Positions 52,592 to 60,034 of a stretch of 64,000 bases of DNA are shown piece after piece. The stretch spans positions 2,912,001 through 2,976,000 of the forward strand of contig NZ_CP102845.1 in the NCBI RefSeq assembly GCF_013307435.2, given 5' to 3'. Both the position numbers and the translations under genes were made by a program. The notes below the pieces were generated by a model. That model was not told the DNA's origin. It saw nothing but the letters and a program-made list of their open reading frames with translations, and ran no database searches. The stretch's first letter is position 1. Each line of letters starts with the position of its first letter. The DNA is from Microvirga terrae (GTDB lineage Bacteria; Pseudomonadota; Alphaproteobacteria; Rhizobiales; Beijerinckiaceae).

Positions 52592-54762
52592 GTCCCGACA
52601 CAAACCCGAATGTGGCCGCGCTCGAGCGGCCTGCATCCGCTATGCCCCCGGAAAAGCACCTCGACATGCCGACGCAATCGCTGCGGCATTGGTCGGACGC
52701 GGAGGAGCGCAGGCCGCTTTCCCAGCATTCCAAGATGGGAACATGGCTGGCCCGTCTCTTCGTGTTCGGAGGAGGCCTGCTGCTGACGGCCTACGGCACC
52801 TACGAGATGTACCAGGTCGTGTCGGTGAGCCGCACGACCGCCCTCCAGTGGGTTCTCGTTGCCCTGTTCACGGTGAATTTCTCCTGGATTGCGGTTGCGT
52901 TCACCAGCGCCCTGTTGGGCTTCTTCGCCCTGCTGCGACGGCCCGGGCACCGGGGACCGCTGCCGTCCTCGCTGCAGCAATGCACCGCCATCGTCATGCC
53001 GGTCTACAACGAACAGACCGACCGCACCTTCGCGGCCCTCGAAGCGATCTATGAATCAGTTCACGCGACGGGTCTGGGTGATCATTTCGATTACTTCATC
53101 TTGTCCGACACCACGAATCCGGATGCCTGGATCGCCGAGGAACGCGCGTTCCTGGCTCTCAGGGAACGGTTGGGCCCCAATGCGCGGTTCTACTACCGGC
53201 ACCGGCAGAAGAACCATCACCGCAAGGCTGGCAACATCGCCGATTTCGTGTCCCGGTGGGGCGGTCACTACGAGCACATGCTGGTGCTTGATGCCGACAG
53301 TCTGATGACTGGCGACTGCATCGTGCGACTCGCGGCAGCCATGGAAGCCGATCCCGATGCCGGCATCATCCAGTCGCTGCCGCTGATCATCAACCGCAAC
53401 ACGCTCTTCGCCCGCCTCCAGCAATATGCCGCCCGGGTCACCGGGCCGGTCATCGCCATGGGGCTGGCGGTCTGGATGGGACGCGACGGCAATTATTGGG
53501 GCCATAACGCGATCATCCGCACCCGGGCCTTTGCCGCGCACGGCGGGCTACCAGACCTCAAGGGCAAGCCCCCCTTCGGCGGCCATATCCTGAGCCATGA
53601 CTTCGTCGAGGCCGCGCTGCTGCGCCGCGCCGGCTGGTCGGTCTACATGCTGGCCGACCTTCAGGGATCCTACGAGGAGAGCCCGCCGTCCCTCATCGAC
53701 CTGTCGGCCCGCGACCGGCGCTGGTGCCAGGGCAATCTCCAGCACATGCGGGTCATCGGCGCAAAAGGCTTGAAGCTGCCGACGCGACAGCATTTCGCAA
53801 CCGGCATCATGTCCTACTTGGCCTCCCCGTTCTGGCTGTTCCAGCTGATCGTCGGTATCGCGCTCGTCCTGCAGACGACCTATATCCGGCCGGAATATTT
53901 TGCCCGCGACTTCCGGCTCTACCCGATCTGGCCCCGGTTCGATCCCGAGCGAGCCCTGGCGCTCTTCGCGCTGACAATGGGGATTCTGCTGGCACCGAAA
54001 GTCTTCGGTCTTCTGCTGATGCTCATCCGCAACCACGACCGGCGCGCGTCCGGCGGGGGCATCCGCCTGATCATCTCGTCCACGATCGAGATCATTCTGT
54101 CTGCCCTCCTGGCCCCGATCCTGATGCTCATCCAGTCCGGGTCGGTCTTCCAGATCCTGCTCGGCCGCGACACGGGCTGGCAGCCGCAGCGCCGCGACGA
54201 CGGATCGATTCCCTTTAAGGATATCGTCCGCCGCCACCGGGCCCATACGGTTCTCGGTGCCCTGGCGGGCATCTCGGCCTTCATGATCGCCACGTCCCTG
54301 TTCCTGTGGATGTCGCCGACGATCATCGGCCTGCTGCTCGCCATTCCCCTGTCATGGCTCAGCGGTCGGCTCGGGGCCGGACTGGCGCTGAAACGCCTCG
54401 GGCTCCTGAGGACCCCGGAGGAGCATCAGCCCCCAGCCATTGCAACCCGCGCGAACGAACTGCAGGCGCGCAACGTGACGTTCGGCTTCGACGATGCGGA
54501 CAGCATCCGGGCCATCTACGCGGATGCGAACCTGAGGGAGCGGCATATCGAGATGCTTCCACCCGCCCTGCCGCGCAAGCGGGGCATCATCGAGACTGAG
54601 CGGGCTCTGGCCGAGGCCAAGCTGGTCGACGCCGAAACCATCGAGGATGCGGTCAGCTGGCTTCACAACAAGGAGCGCATGGTCGTTCTCCACGACCGGG
54701 CGCTGATCGACATGCTCGTCCACCTGAAGGCGAAGTCCCCGGAGGCTCAGGCGGCCGAGTAG
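52567..54762 (+). CDS. opgH: Glucan biosynthesis glucosyltransferase OpgH
   Basis: A 731-residue inner-membrane GT2 enzyme that makes the beta-1,2-linked backbone of periplasmic glucans. Two N-terminal helices precede the catalytic domain, with VMPVYNEQTDRTFAALEAI, VLDADSLMTGD as the DxD region and RDRRWCQGNLQHMR as the QxxRW-type block. Several helices follow. The N-terminal region (1-60) is a variable soluble tail. The ATG lies inside opgG, so synthesis is coupled. A terminator follows. Confidence 0.95.
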   Translation: MALSLDTVSPDTNPNVAALERPASAMPPEKHLDMPTQSLRHWSDAEERRPLSQHSKMGTWLARLFVFGGGLLLTAYGTYEMYQVVSVSRTTALQWVLVALFTVNFSWIAVAFTSALLGFFALLRRPGHRGPLPSSLQQCTAIVMPVYNEQTDRTFAALEAIYESVHATGLGDHFDYFILSDTTNPDAWIAEERAFLALRERLGPNARFYYRHRQKNHHRKAGNIADFVSRWGGHYEHMLVLDADSLMTGDCIVRLAAAMEADPDAGIIQSLPLIINRNTLFARLQQYAARVTGPVIAMGLAVWMGRDGNYWGHNAIIRTRAFAAHGGLPDLKGKPPFGGHILSHDFVEAALLRRAGWSVYMLADLQGSYEESPPSLIDLSARDRRWCQGNLQHMRVIGAKGLKLPTRQHFATGIMSYLASPFWLFQLIVGIALVLQTTYIRPEYFARDFRLYPIWPRFDPERALALFALTMGILLAPKVFGLLLMLIRNHDRRASGGGIRLIISSTIEIILSALLAPILMLIQSGSVFQILLGRDTGWQPQRRDDGSIPFKDIVRRHRAHTVLGALAGISAFMIATSLFLWMSPTIIGLLLAIPLSWLSGRLGAGLALKRLGLLRTPEEHQPPAIATRANELQARNVTFGFDDADSIRAIYADANLRERHIEMLPPALPRKRGIIETERALAEAKLVDAETIEDAVSWLHNKERMVVLHDRALIDMLVHLKAKSPEAQAAE

Positions 54763-54776
54763 CGATCACAGAAATT

Positions 54777-54798
54777 CGGGGCGTCAGGCCCCGTTTTT
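54777..54798. terminator. Intrinsic terminator of the opgGH operon
   Basis: CGGGGC (54777-54782) and GCCCCG (54788-54793) enclose five bases and are followed by TTTTT. It begins 14 bases after the opgH stop and overlaps the last codons of the convergent LysR gene. Confidence 0.85.
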
Positions 54799-55719
54799 CA
54801 TCGGGCCTCCGGGAGAGGCCCTCTCGCTATCGCCGGCCACTTCGCTCAAGACCCAATCGCGGAAGGCTTCGATCTTCGCGGAGCGTTTTCGGGCCTTCGG
54901 GTAAACGAGCCAGTAGCTCCGATCCGTCGTGGCCAGCAGGTCGAACGGCTTGACGAGCCGTCCGGATGCAAGATCGTCGGGAAAGAAGAACGGATTGATG
55001 AGCGCCACGCCCTGACCGGCAATGGCCGCCATGCCTTCGAACTGCTGAACGCCGAGGGAATTGTCCGGACGGCGCGAGAGATCGACATCCTGCACGCCGG
55101 CTGCATTGAACCAGTCCTGCCACCACGGATCGCTCGGCGATATGAGAGGAAGCTTCAGGATGTCGACGGGCTCCCGCAGCTCGACGTCCCTGAGCAGGGC
55201 CGGGCTGCACACGGGCACGAACTGGTTCGGAAACAAGACATGGGCTTCGAGCCCTGGCCAATCCCCTGTACCACTTCTGATCCCGATATCGAACTCGCTT
55301 TGAGCGAACTCGACAATCTCGGTCGAGACGGAGATCTGAACCGCGATATTCGGATGGAGCTGGCGAAAGCGGCCCAGGCGCGGCACGAGCCAGTTGGAAG
55401 CGAACGTCGACAGGGTGGTGATCGACAGGACCGTCTGCACCATCTCCTCCACGCCTGCGAAGGCGTTGCGGAGGGATTCGAAGGCTTCCGTCACGGCCGG
55501 GGCGAGTTGCTTCCCCTTGGCCGTCAAGGTCACCTGACGGGGCAATCGGATGAAGAGCGGTGCCCCGACACGATCCTCGAGGATCTTGATCTGGTAGCTC
55601 ACGGCAGCCTGCGTCATGCCGAGCTCCTCTGCCGCACGGGTAAAGCTCTGATGACGCGCAGCCGCCTCGAAGACCCGGACAGCGCTCATCGGCGGGAGTT
55701 TTGACGGCAGTTTAGACAT
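54784..55719 (-). CDS. LysR-family transcriptional regulator (GcvA-like)
   Basis: A 311-residue LysR regulator. The winged helix-turn-helix is near residues 10-65 with SFTRAAEELGMTQAAVSYQI and the family LPPMSAVRVFEAAARH lead-in, typical of the GcvA subgroup. The effector-binding region follows. The frame opens 17 codons earlier, but the ATG at 55719 after GGAT gives the normal N-terminus. It is divergent from a DUF1127 gene with 126 bases between, so it may control that gene. Confidence 0.9.
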   Translation of the reverse strand: MSKLPSKLPPMSAVRVFEAAARHQSFTRAAEELGMTQAAVSYQIKILEDRVGAPLFIRLPRQVTLTAKGKQLAPAVTEAFESLRNAFAGVEEMVQTVLSITTLSTFASNWLVPRLGRFRQLHPNIAVQISVSTEIVEFAQSEFDIGIRSGTGDWPGLEAHVLFPNQFVPVCSPALLRDVELREPVDILKLPLISPSDPWWQDWFNAAGVQDVDLSRRPDNSLGVQQFEGMAAIAGQGVALINPFFFPDDLASGRLVKPFDLLATTDRSYWLVYPKARKRSAKIEAFRDWVLSEVAGDSERASPGGPMKNGA

Positions 55720-55845
55720 AATGATCCATAAGGCTGCCTTATGCCAGCCCATCGGCATTTGCTTTGTCAAGTGCCGCCCTCCGGCGCATCCTCAATCTTA
55801 TCGGCCGGGGCTCTCACGCCCCACCAAACAACCACGGTAGCTGTC

Positions 55846-56046
55846 ATGAGATACGACGATGCCCGCCGCCTTCGCGGCGCCGAGGGCGCTTGGCTGCGCC
55901 TGAAGCTCTGGTTCCGGCCCGTTTCCCGGAAAACACGACCCGTGATCTGGGATCTGGGTGCCCTGTCCGATCACGAACGTCGCGACATCGGCCTGCCGGA
56001 GCCTGTCCGCTACATGGATTGGCGCGCCCTGAGGGACCAGAGGTAG
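55846..56046 (+). CDS. DUF1127 small protein
   Basis: A 66-residue basic protein with the DUF1127 pattern at its C-terminal part: LSDHERRDIGLPEPVRYMDW. Small DUF1127 proteins are common in alphaproteobacteria and some affect RNA turnover or phosphate and carbon metabolism. The frame opens earlier at 55741, but the conserved part and normal length favour ATG 55846. It is divergent from the LysR gene. Confidence 0.8.
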   Translation: MRYDDARRLRGAEGAWLRLKLWFRPVSRKTRPVIWDLGALSDHERRDIGLPEPVRYMDWRALRDQR

Positions 56047-56054
56047 ATCGAAGG

Positions 56055-57698
56055 TTACGACGTCAGGCGGCTCGGCTTGAGCTCTCCGCTCTGCTCGAGG
56101 AGCGAGTGCCCGGTCGAGGCGATATGCGCTTCGATTCGCTTGAGATCGCGCACGATATCGAGCTGAAGTGCGCTGGTGTCGCCAGCCGTCCTGCCGGACC
56201 GAAGCTGTTCGAGGTGTTTCTGGGCGACAGCGCGCTCGAGATCCCGGAAGCGCTCCTTCTCGGACACGAGCCGGCGGGCTGACCCGAGGTCCTGGAACAT
56301 CAGAACGGATGCCGCGAGTTGCAGATGTTCCAGCAGCTTCCCGTGCATGCCAGTGATGTCGTCAAGGCTGTCTTTCGGCAGGCGGAGGTGGTTCTTGATG
56401 CGCTTGGCCGCCAGTTCCATCAGGTTCTTGTCGATGATGTCGCCGACATGCTCCAGGTTGATCGCGAAGGCCAGAATATCGGAGAGACGTTTCGCCTCCG
56501 CTTCGCTCAAGGCCTCATGGTTGATCGAGCTCAGATATCGGCGAATCGCGCTGAAGAGCCGGTCGAGCACGTCGTCCGTCCGGCTGACCTGATCGACCCG
56601 GCTGATATCGTCCAGACGGAAGAGATCCTGAGAGCTGCGCAGCATCGACTCCACCGTATCGACCATGCGCAGCACCTCGCGGGCGGCATTGGACAGGGCG
56701 ACTGAGGGCGTGTCGAGGGCATCCTTGTCGAGATATTGCGGCGTGCCCGGGTCCGAGGGGCGGAGCTTCTCCGGAAAGGTCTTCAGCAGGAGATCCGCGA
56801 TCCAGGGCAGCGGCAGGATGAAGACCGCCGCGATGGCGACGTTGAACAATGTGTGAAAATTCGCCGCCAGCCGGGCCGGGTGCGGGTCGAAGACCGCCAT
56901 GGCGGCAAGGATCGGGTCGATCAACGGCAAGGCCGCGAGGCAGCCGACAGCCCGCATGGCGAAGTTGCCGAAGGGGACCCGCAACTTGGATGGGTCGCCT
57001 CCCGCCCCTTCGAGCAGAGGATTGAGAGAACTGCCGAGGTTGGCGCCTAAGACCATGACCAGCGCCGAGTGAGCATCGATGACGCCGGCGCCGGCGAGCG
57101 ACATGATGAACAGCAGAGCCGCGACGCTGGAATGGGCAAGCCAGGCGAACAGCGCGGACAGGAGCACCATGATCAAAGGATCGGGGGCGATAACGGCCAG
57201 TAGATCCTTGATGACTTTGGACGATTCGATGGGCCTTATCGTTTCGCCCAGGAGATGCAGCGACAGCAGCATCAGCCCAAGACCGATGGTCACTCGCCCG
57301 AGATCCTTAATCCGGCTCGTTCTTCCCCTGCGATAGGCCACGAAACCGCCGAAAATCAGGGCCGGAAAAATCAGAGATACGTCGAACGACAGAACCTGGA
57401 CGATCAGTGTCGTCCCCACATTGGCGCCGAGCATCACGGCCAGGGCGGGAACGATGTCGACAGCCCCGCCTGCCGTGAAGGACGCCACCATGAGGGCCGT
57501 GGCGGTGCTGCTTTGAAGGACCGTCGTCACGCCGAGGCCGGCGAGAAAGGCCTGAAGCCGTGTCCGCAGTGTCACCCCGAGAATCCATCTCAGATCACTG
57601 CCGAACGCCCGCTGAACACCGCTGTTGACCATGTTGATGCCCCACAGAAGCAGGGCAATCTCACCGAACAGGTGGATCAAGACGGAGGTTGCAGACAT
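56055..57698 (-). CDS. Na/Pi cotransporter family protein with PhoU-like tail
   Basis: A 547-residue membrane protein. The N-terminal half has about nine helices with two inverted repeats, QSSTATALMVASF (about 62-74) and AHSSVAALLFIMS, each carrying the sodium/phosphate QSS-like motif. The C-terminal part (about 340-545) is helical and resembles PhoU domains. This matches YjbB/NptA-type transporters, which may export phosphate. It is convergent with the DUF1127 gene, eight bases apart. Confidence 0.9.
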   Translation of the reverse strand: MSATSVLIHLFGEIALLLWGINMVNSGVQRAFGSDLRWILGVTLRTRLQAFLAGLGVTTVLQSSTATALMVASFTAGGAVDIVPALAVMLGANVGTTLIVQVLSFDVSLIFPALIFGGFVAYRRGRTSRIKDLGRVTIGLGLMLLSLHLLGETIRPIESSKVIKDLLAVIAPDPLIMVLLSALFAWLAHSSVAALLFIMSLAGAGVIDAHSALVMVLGANLGSSLNPLLEGAGGDPSKLRVPFGNFAMRAVGCLAALPLIDPILAAMAVFDPHPARLAANFHTLFNVAIAAVFILPLPWIADLLLKTFPEKLRPSDPGTPQYLDKDALDTPSVALSNAAREVLRMVDTVESMLRSSQDLFRLDDISRVDQVSRTDDVLDRLFSAIRRYLSSINHEALSEAEAKRLSDILAFAINLEHVGDIIDKNLMELAAKRIKNHLRLPKDSLDDITGMHGKLLEHLQLAASVLMFQDLGSARRLVSEKERFRDLERAVAQKHLEQLRSGRTAGDTSALQLDIVRDLKRIEAHIASTGHSLLEQSGELKPSRLTS

Positions 57699-58116
57699 TC
57701 AGTCCTCTGAAATCGGGAAATGCGGCACAATCCTGTTACATACCGGCCAATCGTCGCGACCGCAATCAGGTTGCCGGCTAATCATGAATATGTCTCGGAA
57801 CAAACTCTGGAAATTCGCGACGAATGCCTGCCTTGGGGAATGTTGCAGGCGAGAGACCCGACCTGCGGATCCGTTGCGCTGTGATTCTCAACCAGACGAT
57901 CAAGCTAAGCCGTTAGAGTTTCGTCATGAGCTGAAAATCCAACAAGATCGCCCCGATACCAATTTGGCTACTCCTAACGCATGCCGCCATCTCCTTAAGG
58001 TCGTCTGCTCTTTTCGTCATATAATCGGTACGCATGGAATGTCCTAAAAGCTAAGTTCTAAGGCGGTTCGGGCGTTGATTGACGGGATCTCACTGGTTGG
58101 TGTGCGAGGGCGTGAG
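57699..58116. other. Intergenic region, possible promoter
   Basis: About 420 bases between divergent genes. A TATAAT hexamer is at 58020-58025, about 90 bases before the start of the next gene, but the matching -35 is weak (AAGGTC or similar), so I give it low weight. An 87-codon plus-strand frame starting 57784 has no recognisable family. Base composition is clearly more AT-rich than surrounding genes. Confidence 0.45.
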
Positions 58117-58458
58117 ATGGGTTTGGACGATCCATTTCCAATCGAGAAATGCTCCGGACGCGTCCGGGGAGCAATCTTGGCAGAATTTCGTGGGAGGTGC
58201 CCCACCATCCGCGAAGTTGCCAGCATTTCAGATGCCCAATGGCTCACCGTGCCCAATATCGGCCCAACCACCCTGGAGGAGTTGCGGAGCATGACGCAAC
58301 CTGCCCCCAACGGAGAGTCTCGCCCGAGCCCGACAGGCATGCAGGACGGTGAACTCCTGTCGCGCCTCAACCGACTGCAACGGGAATTGAACATCATTGT
58401 CGGAGAAATCCGGGCACGCTTCAGCGCCGGCGCCTCGAAAAAGAACCAGCCACGATAG
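58117..58458 (+). CDS. Small protein with RNA polymerase alpha C-terminal-like domain
   Basis: A 113-residue protein. Residues 12-59 resemble the C-terminal domain of RNA polymerase alpha: VRGAILAE (about 16-23) aligns with VRSANCLKAE, and VPNIGPTTLEEL (45-56) aligns with TPNLGKKSLTEI, the helix-hairpin-helix. R17 falls where the DNA-contacting Arg of alpha lies. A Pro/Ser-rich linker and a helical tail (about 75-100, LLSRLNRLQRELNIIVGEI) follow. GAGGG lies before ATG 58117; the frame opens 14 codons earlier. It is not a full alpha subunit. A role in transcription is inference. Confidence 0.72.
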   Translation: MGLDDPFPIEKCSGRVRGAILAEFRGRCPTIREVASISDAQWLTVPNIGPTTLEELRSMTQPAPNGESRPSPTGMQDGELLSRLNRLQRELNIIVGEIRARFSAGASKKNQPR

Positions 58459-58553
58459 GTCCGAGGTCCTGGACAACCAACAGGCACGATCATCTCGATG
58501 CCGCATCTGCGAGCGTCGCGCCCGTTCCGAACACCGTCTTCGGGTTTTCAAAC

Positions 58554-59606
58554 TCAGATCGCGAAGGACAGGACCGCCCGGGTCCCGGTATGGCTCTGAT
58601 CGAACTCGATAGAGGATTGCAGGTTGGACGCCATGGCCTTCACGATCTTCGTGCCGAGGCCGCTTCCCTGGACCACACCGGTGCCCCTCCACCCGATTCC
58701 GTCATCTTCGACGACGAGCACCGCCTGCCCCCCTGAAGACGACAAGGCGACGCGGATGTCTCCCGTCGCGCCATTCGGATAGGCATATTTGAAAGCGTTC
58801 GTGACGAGTTCGGTGACGATCACGCCAAGGGACACCGCCTTGTCGGTCGGAACCGAGGTCGGCTGGGCGCTCAGGGTGATCGTATGCTCCCGCCCGGCCG
58901 CCCGCATGGCACCCTCGAGCTCCTCCACCAGACCCTGCAGATAGGTATCCATCTCGACGAACCGCACATCGTTCGATGTGTACAGCCGTCGATGGATCTG
59001 TGAGATGGCCGTGATGCGGCTTTGGGTTTCGGTTAGGGTATCCCTGGCGATGGTATCGCTGCTCAAGGCGCGCTGCTGCATCGCGACGAGGGCCGCAACA
59101 AGCTGGAGACTGTTCGCGACGCGATGGTTGACCTCGCGGAGCAGCATCTCGGCCCGCTCGCGCGCCTCGCGCATTTCCCTTTCGGCCACTTCCTTTTCCC
59201 GGCGGAGCCTTTCGGCGGCGAGCGCCTGCTCGGTGGCCGTCCGTAGGAGATCGAGGAAAACCCCGCCGACATCCTTAATGACGTAGTCGGCCGCCCCCGC
59301 CTTCAAGGCCGCGACCGCGATCCTGCCCTCGTCGGCCCCGGTCACATAAATGACCGGAGGAGGGTTCGGCATGGCTTGGATGTCGGAGAGGACCTCAAGC
59401 CCCTCCTTGCCGGGCATGAAATGGTCGAGCGCGACCACGTCGAACTTCCCGGCGGCGAGCTGGTTCAGCCCCTCATCACCGCTGAGGGCGTGCCTGACCT
59501 CGAATCCATGGCGCGCGAGGGTCCTTTCGACGAGGCGGCCCAGGCCGTGATCATCGTCGATATACAGCAGGCGGATGGGTGGGCTTTCGGCAGCTCCCAC
59601 GCTCAT
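58554..59606 (-). CDS. Receiver domain fused to a HisKA_2-type histidine kinase
   Basis: A 350-residue soluble protein. The receiver (about 10-125) has the acidic pair in YIDDDH, phospho-acceptor D61 in [11 protein letters not shown] and K111. A coiled linker leads to the HisKA_2 dimerisation motif [16 protein letters not shown] with H161, then a histidine-kinase ATPase with [20 protein letters not shown] and GSGLGTKIV. Kinases of this type occur in general-stress and light-sensing pathways of alphaproteobacteria. It overlaps the preceding response regulator by ATGA, in the same operon. Confidence 0.9.
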   Translation of the reverse strand: MSVGAAESPPIRLLYIDDDHGLGRLVERTLARHGFEVRHALSGDEGLNQLAAGKFDVVALDHFMPGKEGLEVLSDIQAMPNPPPVIYVTGADEGRIAVAALKAGAADYVIKDVGGVFLDLLRTATEQALAAERLRREKEVAEREMREARERAEMLLREVNHRVANSLQLVAALVAMQQRALSSDTIARDTLTETQSRITAISQIHRRLYTSNDVRFVEMDTYLQGLVEELEGAMRAAGREHTITLSAQPTSVPTDKAVSLGVIVTELVTNAFKYAYPNGATGDIRVALSSSGGQAVLVVEDDGIGWRGTGVVQGSGLGTKIVKAMASNLQSSIEFDQSHTGTRAVLSFAI

Positions 59607-60034
59607 AGGGTCTCGGGAACCTGAATCACTGATAGAAAAAGCCCGAGCTGACGGATGGCCTGAGAGAACGACTCGTATTCCACGGGCTTGGTGATGTAGA
59701 CATTTGCGCCAAGGTCGTAACAGCGCTGCACTTCGCGCTGATCGTCCGTGGTGGTGAGCACCACCACGGGTGCACGTCTCAACTTCTCGTCGTTTTTCAG
59801 ACGGGCGAGAATGTCGACCCCATTCATGTCCGGCAGGTTGAGGTCCAGCAGCACCAGGAAGGGGCCGGCGTTGCGCACCTCTTCGTTGAACAGATGCTCC
59901 AGCGCGGCCGTTCCGCTGGCGAAGGTGCGAAGCTCGTTGCAGACCCCTGCCCGGCGGATGTTCTTTTCGATCAGGCGGGCATGTCCCTCATCGTCCTCGA
60001 CCATGATGATGGTGACGGCATTTTGCTGCGGCAT
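59603..60034 (-). CDS. Single-domain response regulator (Rcp1-like)
   Basis: A 143-residue stand-alone receiver. Acidic residues are in [20 protein letters not shown], phospho-acceptor D64 in [12 protein letters not shown] in VVVLTTTDD and K in YITKPVEY. The sequence is like the Rcp1 group that partners phytochrome-like kinases. The start overlaps the sensor-kinase stop by one base (TGATG) and the stop overlaps the next gene, so it probably relays phosphate between the two kinases. Confidence 0.92.
   Translation of the reverse strand: MPQQNAVTIIMVEDDEGHARLIEKNIRRAGVCNELRTFASGTAALEHLFNEEVRNAGPFLVLLDLNLPDMNGVDILARLKNDEKLRRAPVVVLTTTDDQREVQRCYDLGANVYITKPVEYESFSQAIRQLGLFLSVIQVPETL

Noticed and set aside
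57784..58047. 87-codon plus-strand frame in the spacer after the Na/Pi gene
   Set aside because: It has no clear ribosome site, no family and an odd composition; not enough to call a gene.
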